Shown here one piece after another: positions 16,568 through 24,968 of a DNA stretch of 64,000 nt (the first letter of the stretch is position 1; each line of letters starts with the position of its first letter). The position numbers were made by a program, and so were the translations under genes. Origin of the DNA: an uncultured Steroidobacter sp. (lineage in GTDB: Bacteria > Pseudomonadota > Gammaproteobacteria > Steroidobacterales > Steroidobacteraceae); contig CALMII010000017.1 in the NCBI GenBank assembly GCA_937864115.1, positions 186,001 through 250,000 of the forward strand, in the 5' to 3' direction. Under the pieces are notes generated by a model. That model was not told the DNA's origin. It ran no database searches and saw nothing but the letters and a program-made list of their open reading frames with translations.

Positions 16568-18147
16568 CTCACGCTGCCGATGCCGCTTCCCGCGACGCCG
16601 CCCGCCGCACGATCGTGCTTGCCACCATCGTCGCGCTCGGCGGATTTCTCTTCGGCCTCGACGCATCGGTCATCTCGGGGGTCATCGGCTTCATCACACC
16701 GGAGTTCGGTCTGAATGAATGGCAGATCGGACTGGTCGTCGGCGCGCCGACCCTGGCCGGCATCGCCTCCTCCGTCGGCAGCGGACTGTTGAGCGACTAC
16801 GTCGGCCGCAAGAAAGTGCTGATCGCGCTGGCTGCCCTGTACACGCTCTCGTCCGCGGCAGCGGCCATCGCGCCCAACTATGAAACGCTGGTGGCCGCGC
16901 GCTTCATCGGCGGCTTCGCCTTCGCCTCGCTCGGTATCGCGCCGATGTACATCGCCGAGATCGCACCGGCGGAGCGACGCGGCCTGCTGGTGTCCTTCAA
17001 CCAGTTCAACATCATGATCGGCTTCTCGGCGGCCTACTTCGCCAACTACTTCCTGCTGCACGCGAGCCAGGGCGATGCGCAGTGGGTCCAGGCACTCGGC
17101 ATCGACCGCTACACCTGGCGCTGGATGCTCGGCATCGGCGCACTGCCCGCGGCGATCTGGCTGGTGCTGCTGCTCGGCATTCCGGAAAGCCCGCGCTGGC
17201 TCGCCGTCAAAGGCCGGCTGGCGGAGGCGCGCGCGGTGCTGGCGCGCATTCGCGTAGCGTCGCAGGTCGATGCCGCGCTGGAAGAAATCCGCAGCACCAC
17301 GAGCGAAGCGGCTGGCTCGCTGGCCTCGCGGCTGCGCCAGCTCTTCAAGCCCGCCATGAAACTGCCGCTGGCAATCGGACTGATCATCGGCATCGCCCAG
17401 CAGGTCACGGGCATCAACGCCGTCTATTTCTATGCGCCGAGCATTTTCGAACAGACCGGCGTCGGCACCAACGCGGCCTTCGCGCAGGCCATCCTGATCG
17501 GCATCATCAACATCATCTTCACCGTGATCGCCATGGTGCTGATCGACCGTCTCGGCCGCAAACCGCTGCTGCTGCTCGGCCTCGCCGGCGTCATCGTCAG
17601 CACCTCGTTGTGCAGCTACGGATTCAATCAGGCGCGCTACCAGCTCACGACGGAATCCGTCGCGAGTCTGCCTGCCGACATCGATCGCGAGCGGCTCGCG
17701 GCCGTCGTGAACGTCGAATACGCCAATGACCTCGCCTTCAGGGAAGCCGTGGGCAATGCGATCGGCCAGACCGCGCTCCGCAAGCACGAGGCGCAACTGA
17801 TCCAGGCGTCCGTGCACATCAATCCCCACCTGGTGCTCGCCGGCATCCTCGGCTTCGTCGCGTCCTTCGCACTCTCGCTCGGTCCGGTGATGTGGGTGCT
17901 GTTCTCGGAGATATTCCCGAACCGCATCCGCGGCATCGCCATGGCCTTCGTCGGCTTCTTCAACAGCATCGCCAGCTTCGCGGTGCAGTTCCTGTTTCCC
18001 TGGGAACTCACCAACCTCGGCAATGCCTGGACCTTTTCCATCTATGCGATTCTCGGCGCGGTGAGTCTGATCCTGATGGCCTGGCTGCTGCCGGAAACGC
18101 GCGGCCGGACGCTCGAACAGCTCGAAGCGGACTTCGCGGCGCGCTGA
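16564..18147 (+). CDS. Sugar:proton symporter, XylE-like (MFS sugar porter family)
   Basis: An inner-membrane importer of pentose or hexose by proton symport. The 527-residue protein has about twelve hydrophobic segments and the sugar-porter signatures: DYVGRKKVLI after TM2, PESPRWLA in the central loop, IAQQVTGINAVYFYAPSIFE at TM7, DRLGRKPLL, and PETRGRTLEQLE at the C-terminus. It is somewhat longer than the roughly 490 residues of E. coli XylE because of an insertion between TM9 and TM10 (around NQARYQLTTESV), a feature shared by several bacterial homologues. Translation is coupled to the GH26 gene (ATGA). Context supports xylose as substrate. Confidence 0.93.
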   Translation: MTHAADAASRDAARRTIVLATIVALGGFLFGLDASVISGVIGFITPEFGLNEWQIGLVVGAPTLAGIASSVGSGLLSDYVGRKKVLIALAALYTLSSAAAAIAPNYETLVAARFIGGFAFASLGIAPMYIAEIAPAERRGLLVSFNQFNIMIGFSAAYFANYFLLHASQGDAQWVQALGIDRYTWRWMLGIGALPAAIWLVLLLGIPESPRWLAVKGRLAEARAVLARIRVASQVDAALEEIRSTTSEAAGSLASRLRQLFKPAMKLPLAIGLIIGIAQQVTGINAVYFYAPSIFEQTGVGTNAAFAQAILIGIINIIFTVIAMVLIDRLGRKPLLLLGLAGVIVSTSLCSYGFNQARYQLTTESVASLPADIDRERLAAVVNVEYANDLAFREAVGNAIGQTALRKHEAQLIQASVHINPHLVLAGILGFVASFALSLGPVMWVLFSEIFPNRIRGIAMAFVGFFNSIASFAVQFLFPWELTNLGNAWTFSIYAILGAVSLILMAWLLPETRGRTLEQLEADFAAR

Positions 18148-18148
18148 C

Positions 18149-19120
18149 ATGTCGATGCGCAGGATCCGCTGGGGAATACTGAGCACGGGCCGCATCGCGC
18201 ATCAGTTCGCGCAGGATCTGTCGCGGGTCGACAATGCCGAACTCGTTGCCGTGGCGGCACGTTCGCGCGAGGCAGCCGCGGCCTTCGCCGAACACCATCA
18301 CATTCCGCATGCACATGCGGGCTATGCAGCGCTGATCGCCGACCCGCGCGTGGATGCCGTCTACGTAGCAACGCCGCACACCCTGCATTTCGAGCACAGC
18401 GCCGCCGCGCTGCGCGCCGGCAAGGCGGTCCTGTGCGAAAAACCGCTCACGACCTCGGCGGCCGAATGCGCGGCGCTGATCGACGTGGCGCGCAGCACCG
18501 GCGCCTATCTGATGGAAGGCATGTGGACCTACTTCCTGCCGGCCGTGCGGACGGCGCAGCAGTGGGTCGCGGCAGGCCGCATCGGACGCATCCGCCACAT
18601 CAAGGCGGACTTCGGCTATCCCCTGCTGCCGTACGATGCGAACCGACGCGAATACGACGCCGCACTCGCCGGCGGCTGTCTGCTCGAGATGGGCATCTAT
18701 CCGATCGCGCTGGCCTGGCTGTTCCTGCAGCAGGATCCCGCGTCGATGCAGGTCGTCGCACGCCGCGCGCCAAACGGCGTCGAAGACGATGTCGTGATGA
18801 CGTTCGACTACGCCGATTGCGTCGCGACGCTGGCGACGTCCTTCCGCGCCAAGCTGCAGAACTGGGCGTACATCATTGGCGATGAAGGCTACATCGCGAT
18901 TCCCGATTTCTGGCGCGCGCACGAATGCATGCTGTATCGACTGGATGAACGCATCGATCACTTCGATGACGCACGCAGCACGCTGGGTTTCGACCATGAA
19001 GCGCAGGCCGTGAGCGATGACATTCTGGCGGGACGGCGCGAGTCGGCGATCGTGTCGCTGAGTGACAGTCTGAGATTCCAGCAGCACATCGACGCGGTGC
19101 GAGGATCGTTCTTCCTGTAG
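18149..19120 (+). CDS. Gfo/Idh/MocA-family sugar dehydrogenase
   Basis: A 323-residue NAD(P)-dependent oxidoreductase. The Rossmann start is RIRWGILSTGRIAHQFAQDL, and the family EKP motif appears as VLCEKPLTTSA (the Lys acts in catalysis). It resembles the D-xylose 1-dehydrogenase / dihydrodiol dehydrogenase subgroup. Together with the porter 1 bp upstream, it could oxidise xylose or another aldose, offering a branch beside XylA/XylB (inference). The last codons, TTC CTG TAG, lie inside a REP-like element, so the end of the protein (SFFL) is encoded by the repeat border. Confidence 0.88.
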   Translation: MSMRRIRWGILSTGRIAHQFAQDLSRVDNAELVAVAARSREAAAAFAEHHHIPHAHAGYAALIADPRVDAVYVATPHTLHFEHSAAALRAGKAVLCEKPLTTSAAECAALIDVARSTGAYLMEGMWTYFLPAVRTAQQWVAAGRIGRIRHIKADFGYPLLPYDANRREYDAALAGGCLLEMGIYPIALAWLFLQQDPASMQVVARRAPNGVEDDVVMTFDYADCVATLATSFRAKLQNWAYIIGDEGYIAIPDFWRAHECMLYRLDERIDHFDDARSTLGFDHEAQAVSDDILAGRRESAIVSLSDSLRFQQHIDAVRGSFFL

Positions 19121-19176
19121 GTCAGGCTTCAGCCTGACTCCTCAGAGGCCGGCTGAAGCCGGCCCCACAGGAAGAA
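19111..19176. repeat. REP-like hairpin doublet, copy 4 (reverse orientation)
   Basis: Reverse orientation: border CTTCCTGTAGG, GTCAGGCT-TC-AGCCTGAC (19121-19138), then GGCCGGCT-GA-AGCCGGCC and CCACAGGAAGAA. It overlaps the last ten bases of the Gfo/Idh gene and provides its TAG stop. Confidence 0.9.
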
Positions 19177-19203
19177 CCACGATCTCCGGCGCAATCGCTC
19201 TGC

Positions 19204-19265
19204 CTGCGGGGCCGGCTTCAGCCGGCCTGAGAACTGTCAGGCTGAAGCCTGACCTACAGCAAGAA
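19204..19265. repeat. REP-like hairpin doublet, copy 5
   Basis: Forward orientation: CTGCGGG border, GGCCGGCT-TC-AGCCGGCC, GTCAGGCT-GA-AGCCTGAC, CCTACAGCAAGAA. It lies 27 bases after copy 4 in opposite orientation, between convergent genes, so two doublets form a larger inverted array. Confidence 0.9.
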
Positions 19266-19274
19266 GCCGATGAG

Positions 19275-19979
19275 CTAGGCCCGCTCTTCGACAACCTTCG
19301 ACGTCGAGAACTGATAGCGCATGTTGCGATACACGCAGACATCCGTGATGTCCGCTGGCGTGCCCGCCGGCACCGCGCGGTAGTTGGTCGACACGCGATT
19401 GCCCTTCGTCACCGGCAGCACGCGATGCCACGCGTGCCCGTGCAACAGCACCAGCGTGCCCTTGCTGGGCGTCACGACCACCTCATCCGCGAAATGCCCT
19501 TCGGGATCGCCGACGGGCAGCAACCCGAACCGATGCGACCCGCGCACGATCACCGTCTGGCCGCCGGCTTCAGCATGAATGTCGCTGGTGTAGACCAGCC
19601 GGTTGAGATTGTGCAGTTCGCTGCGCGCGGGCGAGCAGTCCTGATGCCACGCCTGACCCGCGGTGCCCTGCTTCGAGAACATCACCATGCAATACAGGCG
19701 CTGCCAGTGCGCGCCGAGAATCGCGTCGGTGAGTTTCTGCAGATCCTCGTTGCCGTCGATGACGTCGAACGGCGTCGCGCCCTCGGCCTGCGGAAACCAC
19801 GGGATAACCTCGGTGCGTGCCCGCGTCAGGAACTCGTCGTTGTGCCAGAACGCGGGATCGTCGCCGAAACGTTGCCGGATGAGGCCATCGAGTTCATCCA
19901 TGAGGGCGGACCCGAAGAATCCGGGCAGCACGAGGAAGCCATCGCGCCAGAACGCTTCTGCCAGGGTTGCGTGATTCAT
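19275..19979 (-). CDS. Phytanoyl-CoA dioxygenase (PhyH) family protein
   Basis: A 234-residue member of the Fe(II)/2-oxoglutarate-dependent PhyH superfamily. The iron-binding His-x-Asp is visible in AWHQDCSPA, and a distal His in LLHGHAWHRVLPV. An Arg suitable for 2-oxoglutarate binding follows in NRVSTNYR. No signal peptide is seen, so it is cytoplasmic. The substrate is unknown: the family includes hydroxylases of small metabolites and many uncharacterised members. It lies downstream of the large TonB receptor on the same strand, separated from it by a strong hairpin, and faces the Gfo/Idh gene with two REP doublets between them. Confidence 0.85.
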   Translation of the reverse strand: MNHATLAEAFWRDGFLVLPGFFGSALMDELDGLIRQRFGDDPAFWHNDEFLTRARTEVIPWFPQAEGATPFDVIDGNEDLQKLTDAILGAHWQRLYCMVMFSKQGTAGQAWHQDCSPARSELHNLNRLVYTSDIHAEAGGQTVIVRGSHRFGLLPVGDPEGHFADEVVVTPSKGTLVLLHGHAWHRVLPVTKGNRVSTNYRAVPAGTPADITDVCVYRNMRYQFSTSKVVEERA

Positions 19980-20006
19980 GTCTCGTCAGCCGATGAAAGA
20001 AACAAC

Positions 20007-20039
20007 GACGTCCCGCGGCTGGGAGAGCCGCGGGACGTC
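20007..20039 (-). terminator. Terminator hairpin after the large TonB receptor gene
   Basis: Perfect 14-bp stem (GACGTCCCGCGGCT / AGCCGCGGGACGTC) with a GGGAG loop. Read on the minus strand it is followed by GTTGTTTCTTTC, so it fits a rho-independent terminator for the receptor gene, just before the PhyH start. Confidence 0.7.
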
Positions 20040-20058
20040 ATTCTGCGCCGGGCGTCAA

Positions 20059-23040
20059 TCAGAAGAAATTGAAGCCCGTCCTCACACCGTACATGCGCGG
20101 CGCATTGAAGGCATAGGGCGTCACGCTGTCTTCGTTCGACGGCCGGATGCTGCCGGTGGCGTACTTGGTGCCGGTCACGTTGGTCGCGAAACCTTCGAGC
20201 CAGAACTTGCCGCCCGGACCGGTATAGCGCAGGCGCAGATCGACGAGTTCGTACGCTTCCTGCTTGTCGCCGTTGTTGCAGACTTCCGTACCGAGGCGGA
20301 CCGACGTGTAGCAATCGGTGTTCCAGACCGACAGCCAGTAGTCGCCGCTGTAGGAGAAGTCGATGCCGGCGGTGATGAGCGAGTTGGTGCCGATCGGGAA
20401 GTCGTGCTCGTAGACCGCACGGAAGGTGTAGTCCGGCGCGAACGGTAGCTCATTGCCATCGGTGGCCATGATGTTCGGACAGCCGCCCACGCGATCGCTG
20501 CACGCCAGCGAATCGTTGAGATTGAAAGGCAGCGCGTCCGGCCGCGGATCCTTGACCTCGTTGATGAAGTTCAGGGTCGCGAAGCCGGACAGGCGATCGC
20601 GTGACGTGACGTTCCATGCGTATTCGAGTTCGAGTCCCGCGATCGTGGCGTCGCCGAAGTTGATCTGCATGAGTTCGAGGAAGTTCGGCATGCCCGGCTG
20701 GTCGGCCAGTGCTTCGTCGGTTCCTGTCGAACCGCGCGAGCAGTTGGCGACGGCCTGCTGGATCTGTTCGGCGCTCAGTTCCCAGCTCGGCTGGCCGTCG
20801 ACGCCGATGACGTCGGGACGCAGGGTCGCATCGCCGCTGTTCACCAACGCGGCGCTGCTGGCGAAGATCGGCACGCCGCCGAGGCCCGCCACGAAGTTCT
20901 CCAGGAAGCCGTCGCCATTGAAGTCGCCGAAGGTATCGGCGCAGAACAGATCGCCGCCATCGACGAATACCGACTGCTGCTTGTCCTTGTAGTCCATGTA
21001 AAACAGCGCGGCCGACACGTTGAGTCCCTGGCCGACGTTCTCGAACTGTTCCTTCCAGCCGAGTTCGTAGGAGATCAGCTCTTCGGGCTCCAGGATCGAA
21101 TTGATGAACTGGTGCAGGCGCGGGTGATAGAAAATTTCCTGGCTGCCCGCCTTGTGGCCGGTCGACACCGTGCCGTACATCAGGCTGCCGTCGCGCGGGC
21201 TCCAGTCGAGGCTGACGCTCCAGTCGGTGTAGCTGAATTCCTGGTTGGTGTAGAACACGCGCGGGAACGAACCGGCGGCGCCGACCAGCGCCACTTCCTC
21301 GCCGTTCGACAGGATGCGCGAGATCTCGCGCAGCTGCGCATCGGTGGTGATGGCCGAGTTGAATACAGTCGCACCCGGCGCGGTCGCAGCAGCGATGCCT
21401 GCATCCACCTGTCCGATCGGCGAACCGACGGCGGCGGCGAAGCCGTCGTTCAGACCCGGCACGCGCAGCGGCACGCCGTTCACTCCGGTCACCGGCCCTG
21501 GCAGGGCGCCGACACCTGCACACGGACCCACGGGCAGATTCTGGCTGCACAGGAACTGCAGGTCGGTCGCGCCCGCCTGCGCAACGAAGACCGGCGAACC
21601 ATAGGCATCGATCAGGCCCGGTTCCGGGAACGAGCTGAAGCGATTGACGCCGGTGTCGGTGCGTTCGTCGTCGGTACGACGCACGCCGACCGCGAGCTTG
21701 ACGGAGTCCGTGACCTTCCAGTCGATGCGGCCGAAGAAGGCTTCCGAGGTCGCTTTGCGGCTCGGTTGATTGAAGTTGATGATGCCGGAGTTGTTGGTCG
21801 GCAGATCGATCCAGAAATCGCGGAACGTGTCTTCCTTGAAATTGAAATAGCCGGCCAGCCACTGCACGCTGCTGTCGTAGGTGGACGATGCAACCAATTC
21901 ATACGAGGTCGAGTCCGTGGTCCAGTCGCGGTCGAAGAACGTCTGTTCGAACGTCAGCGAATCACCCGGCAGCGGATTGACGCGTTCCGGCGAATAGCGC
22001 GAGGTGCCGGCATCGAGATCGACCATGATCTGGTGGTTGTAGGTCTGATCGCCGAACGTGCCCTTCAGCTCCACCGCATCCGCGATCTCGTATTTCAGTT
22101 CGCCGCGGAACGACTCGATCTTCTGATCGGTGACGTGCGGATTGCTCAGATACGCCGTGTATTCGCTGCCACGCACCGTGCTCGGCGCGATCGGCGATTC
22201 ATTGTTGAAGACTTCGTACGAGGCATACAGCGACAGATCGTCGATGGGCGTCAGCAAGGCAGACACGCGCCACGCGTTCTGATCGATGGCGCCCGCTCCG
22301 TCCTTGCCCGTGCCGTTGCCGAAGGCCTGGCGATAAGGACTGTCTTCGAGCGTCAGCCCGCCCGGCAGCGTCAGGAGGTCGTCGTCGTGCAGGTTGTAAT
22401 AGGTATCGCGCTCCTGCCAGAAGCCGGAGGCGCGCAGTGCGAGCACGTTCTCGATCACCGGCACATTGATCACGCCGCTGACGATCCTGTTGTCGTAGCG
22501 ACCGTATTCCAGCGACCCGCTCGCACCGAATTCGTCGGTGTCCGGACGGTTGTTGACGACGTTGATCGAACCGACGGTGGAGTTGCGGCCGTACAGCGTG
22601 CCCTGCGGACCGCGCGAGATTTCCATGCGCTGCGCATCGAACAGCAGATTCAGCGCGGCTTGCGGCCGCGACATGTAGACGCCGTCGACGTGGAAGCCGA
22701 CGTTGGGATCGCCGATTTCGATGAAGCTCGAATTCACGATGCCGCGCATCGCGATCTGCACGGCGCCCATGCCCTGATTCTGCTGGTCCAGCACCTTGAG
22801 ATTGGGCGCCAGCGAATCGAGCCGGGTGATGTTGATGATGCCGCGCGCCTCCAGCTCCTGGCCGCCGAACACGCTGATGGCGCCGGCGGTCTCCATGAGA
22901 TTGGTCTCGCGCCGGGTGGCGGTGACGATGACCTCTTCGACCGTGATCTGCGGTGTCGACCGGGCCGGTTCCTGTGCGGATGCCACGCCGCCGAGTGCCA
23001 GCATGCCCACGGTCACACCAGAAAGTGTTCTTGCTCTCAT
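20059..23040 (-). CDS. TonB-dependent receptor, probable xylo-oligosaccharide importer
   Basis: A 993-residue outer-membrane receptor. A signal peptide (about 1-22, ending ASA) precedes a TonB-box-like VEEVIVTATRRETN and a plug carrying IAMRGIVNSSF and MEISRGPQGTLYGRNSTVGSINVV. The barrel ends GVRTGFNFF with the aromatic terminal residue. It is long for the class and carries several Cys-bearing extracellular loops. The long and short LacI-type operators upstream tie it to the xylB, GH43 and GH26 genes, so a xylan-derived oligosaccharide is the likely ligand (inference). The frame extends to 23280, but ATG 23040 follows GGGGAA and starts the signal peptide. Confidence 0.93.
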   Translation of the reverse strand: MRARTLSGVTVGMLALGGVASAQEPARSTPQITVEEVIVTATRRETNLMETAGAISVFGGQELEARGIINITRLDSLAPNLKVLDQQNQGMGAVQIAMRGIVNSSFIEIGDPNVGFHVDGVYMSRPQAALNLLFDAQRMEISRGPQGTLYGRNSTVGSINVVNNRPDTDEFGASGSLEYGRYDNRIVSGVINVPVIENVLALRASGFWQERDTYYNLHDDDLLTLPGGLTLEDSPYRQAFGNGTGKDGAGAIDQNAWRVSALLTPIDDLSLYASYEVFNNESPIAPSTVRGSEYTAYLSNPHVTDQKIESFRGELKYEIADAVELKGTFGDQTYNHQIMVDLDAGTSRYSPERVNPLPGDSLTFEQTFFDRDWTTDSTSYELVASSTYDSSVQWLAGYFNFKEDTFRDFWIDLPTNNSGIINFNQPSRKATSEAFFGRIDWKVTDSVKLAVGVRRTDDERTDTGVNRFSSFPEPGLIDAYGSPVFVAQAGATDLQFLCSQNLPVGPCAGVGALPGPVTGVNGVPLRVPGLNDGFAAAVGSPIGQVDAGIAAATAPGATVFNSAITTDAQLREISRILSNGEEVALVGAAGSFPRVFYTNQEFSYTDWSVSLDWSPRDGSLMYGTVSTGHKAGSQEIFYHPRLHQFINSILEPEELISYELGWKEQFENVGQGLNVSAALFYMDYKDKQQSVFVDGGDLFCADTFGDFNGDGFLENFVAGLGGVPIFASSAALVNSGDATLRPDVIGVDGQPSWELSAEQIQQAVANCSRGSTGTDEALADQPGMPNFLELMQINFGDATIAGLELEYAWNVTSRDRLSGFATLNFINEVKDPRPDALPFNLNDSLACSDRVGGCPNIMATDGNELPFAPDYTFRAVYEHDFPIGTNSLITAGIDFSYSGDYWLSVWNTDCYTSVRLGTEVCNNGDKQEAYELVDLRLRYTGPGGKFWLEGFATNVTGTKYATGSIRPSNEDSVTPYAFNAPRMYGVRTGFNFF

Positions 23041-23102
23041 CGCATTCCCCCTGATCTTCTTCTGCACGAGCGGGGTTTTGACTCCCGCGGATTTGGAGAA
23101 TG

Positions 23103-23118
23103 TGTAAACGTTTTTACA
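23103..23118. promoter_or_regulatory. LacI-type operator, long form (large TonB receptor)
   Basis: TGTAAACGTTTTTACA, one base different from the xylBA operator at 6426-6441. It lies 63 bases upstream of the receptor start. Confidence 0.8.
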
Positions 23119-23280
23119 TTTCTGGTCAAGCGTTGCAGAAACAACGCGGCCGAATCGCATCCCGAACGGACCCGGAAATTTCTCGAAAATATCCCTCTGT
23201 CCGGTGGGGAAGCTGGCGGGTCCTTGAGCCGGAAGAGGCAAATCCTCCTTCCCTGCCGGAACCGCCAGAGCGGCCTTCAT

Positions 23281-23295
23281 TGGAAACGTTTACCA
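23281..23295. promoter_or_regulatory. LacI-type operator, short form (large TonB receptor, distal)
   Basis: TGGAAACGTTTACCA flanked by CAT and ATG, giving extended dyad symmetry. The centre lies about 177 bp from the promoter-proximal long site. It also lies about 80 bp before hipB, but the closest functional partner is the receptor. Confidence 0.75.
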
Positions 23296-23354
23296 ATGTG
23301 GCGACCTAACGTTCGCCGGGAATATGCGTCATATATTGGACTTTTTGGCTTATG

Positions 23355-23374
23355 ATGAGTATTTTATTACTCAT
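23355..23374. promoter_or_regulatory. Probable hipBA autoregulatory operator
   Basis: Perfect inverted repeat ATGAGTA-ttttat-TACTCAT, ending one base before the hipB ATG and overlapping a -10-like TATGAT. The AT-rich setting contrasts with the surrounding DNA. It fits self-repression by the HipB-type protein. Confidence 0.55.
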
Positions 23375-23375
23375 T

Positions 23376-23702
23376 ATGCCGCGAACCACTCCGTCTCTGC
23401 TGCCCCGCCTCCAGCGCGAGCTGTCCGGCCTCGGCCTGCGGCTGCGGCAGGCGCGGCTGCGGCGCGCTTATGCAGCCGAAACCATCGCTCAGCGCGCCGG
23501 CATCACACGCAAGACGCTCGGCCGCGTCGAGCAAGGCGATCCGGCGGTGTCCATCGGAATCTATGCGCGCGTGCTTCAGGCACTGGGGCTCGATGCCGAC
23601 CTCGCCCTCCTCGCCAAGGATGATGAACTCGGTCGACGGCTCCAGGACATGGCGTTGAAACAGCCGCGGCGTGCGCCACGCAAAAAGGCAGGCTCGCCGT
23701 GA
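23376..23702 (+). CDS. hipB: HipB-like XRE-family antitoxin
   Basis: A 108-residue helix-turn-helix protein. The domain includes LRLRQARLRRAYAAETIAQRAGITRKTLGRVEQGD, typical of HipB/XRE repressors, and the basic C-terminus (RRAPRKKAGSP) is probably flexible. It should bind the upstream palindrome and neutralise the HipA-type kinase. ATG 23376 is chosen because the alternative at 23352 would put the palindrome inside the coding region. Its TGA overlaps the hipA GTG start (GTGA), the usual translational coupling of antitoxin and toxin. Confidence 0.88.
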   Translation: MPRTTPSLLPRLQRELSGLGLRLRQARLRRAYAAETIAQRAGITRKTLGRVEQGDPAVSIGIYARVLQALGLDADLALLAKDDELGRRLQDMALKQPRRAPRKKAGSP

Positions 23703-24961
23703 GCAGCCGCGATCTTCACCAAGTCGAGGTGATCCTCGACATCGACTCGCTCGGCCAACGACGCATGGGCCTCCTGCATCGGCAGACGGCGCGCAGCGGC
23801 GACGTCTACTCCTTCGAATTCGATGGCGACTGGCTCAAACGCCACGATCCTATTGCACTCGATCCCGATCTGCTGCCCGCGCCCGGGCGCACCTATCCCT
23901 CCGCCGGCCGCAGCCAGTTCGGCATCTTCATGGATTCGGCGCCCGATCGATGGGGCCGTACGTTGATGCAGCGTCGTGAAGCGCTGCTGGCCACGCAGGA
24001 GAAGCGGCCGGTTCGCACTTTGCTGGAATGGGATTATCTGCTCGGCGTGCACGACTTCTCCCGTCTCGGAGCGCTCCGGTTCCGGGCGGATGCGCAGTCG
24101 CCGTTCCTGGACGACACATCGGCGAATACCGCGCCGCCGCTGGCTTCGCTGCGTGAGCTGCAGGCCGCGGCACGCGTGATCGAAGAAGATCGTCGAGCCG
24201 ATGATGCGAGCCTGCGGACCGCGCTGAATCAACTGCTCGCACCCGGTAGCTCACTGGGCGGTGCACGCCCCAAGGCTTCCGTGATCGACGAACAGGGTCA
24301 TCTGTGCATCGCCAAGTTTCCGAGCGGGCAGGATGAGTGGGACGTCGGCGGCTGGGAGGCCGTCGCCTACGCACTGGCCAGGCACGCGGGAATTCGAGTG
24401 CCGGCCACGCGCGCGCTTCGCTTCACACCGGACGGCCACACGTTCATCGCACAACGATTCGATCGGACGCCGACCGGCGGCCGCCTGGCGTTCGTCTCGG
24501 CAATGACGTTGCTGCAGCGAACGGATGGCGACGCCGATGTCAGCTATCTCGAACTCGTCGATCTGCTGCAATCGCGCGGCGCGCAAACACAGGTCGACTG
24601 CGAGGAGCTGTTCAGGCGCGTCGTCTTCAGCCTCTGCATTGCCAACACGGACGATCACCTGCGCAACCACGGCTTCATCGTGGGCACCACCGGCCTCACC
24701 TTGTCACCGGTATTCGACATCAATCCGAATCCGCAGCGCCGCCAGCTCACGCTCGCGATCGACGAAACGAATGCGACCTTGAGCCTCGACGTTGCCGAAT
24801 CCGCTTCCGAGTACTACGGCCTGACCCTCCAGCACGGCCGCGAGATCATCGCCGCGGTCCGGAAAGCCGTGAAACGCTGGCCCCGGGAAGCAAAGGCGCT
24901 GGGCATCCCGGAGCGTCAGCAGGAACAACTGCGACCGGCTTTCGCGCTCGCCGATGCCTGA
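23699..24961 (+). CDS. hipA: HipA-family serine/threonine kinase toxin
   Basis: A 420-residue HipA-type kinase. In E. coli HipA phosphorylates glutamyl-tRNA synthetase and induces persistence; the target here is unknown. Visible motifs are APDRWGR (about 82-87), the Gly-rich ATP loop GSSLGGARPKA (183-193), the catalytic NTDDHLRNHG (316-325) and metal-binding FDINPNP (339-345). All key residues look intact, so the kinase is probably active. It starts with GTG and is coupled to hipB. It is convergent with the aldehyde dehydrogenase gene, with only 7 bp between them. Confidence 0.92.
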   Translation: MSSRDLHQVEVILDIDSLGQRRMGLLHRQTARSGDVYSFEFDGDWLKRHDPIALDPDLLPAPGRTYPSAGRSQFGIFMDSAPDRWGRTLMQRREALLATQEKRPVRTLLEWDYLLGVHDFSRLGALRFRADAQSPFLDDTSANTAPPLASLRELQAAARVIEEDRRADDASLRTALNQLLAPGSSLGGARPKASVIDEQGHLCIAKFPSGQDEWDVGGWEAVAYALARHAGIRVPATRALRFTPDGHTFIAQRFDRTPTGGRLAFVSAMTLLQRTDGDADVSYLELVDLLQSRGAQTQVDCEELFRRVVFSLCIANTDDHLRNHGFIVGTTGLTLSPVFDINPNPQRRQLTLAIDETNATLSLDVAESASEYYGLTLQHGREIIAAVRKAVKRWPREAKALGIPERQQEQLRPAFALADA

Positions 24962-24968
24962 TCTGCAA

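Noticed and set aside
21112-23355. 747-codon open frame antisense to the large TonB receptor
   Set aside because: It is a compositional shadow without domains; the receptor frame is supported by plug and barrel motifs.
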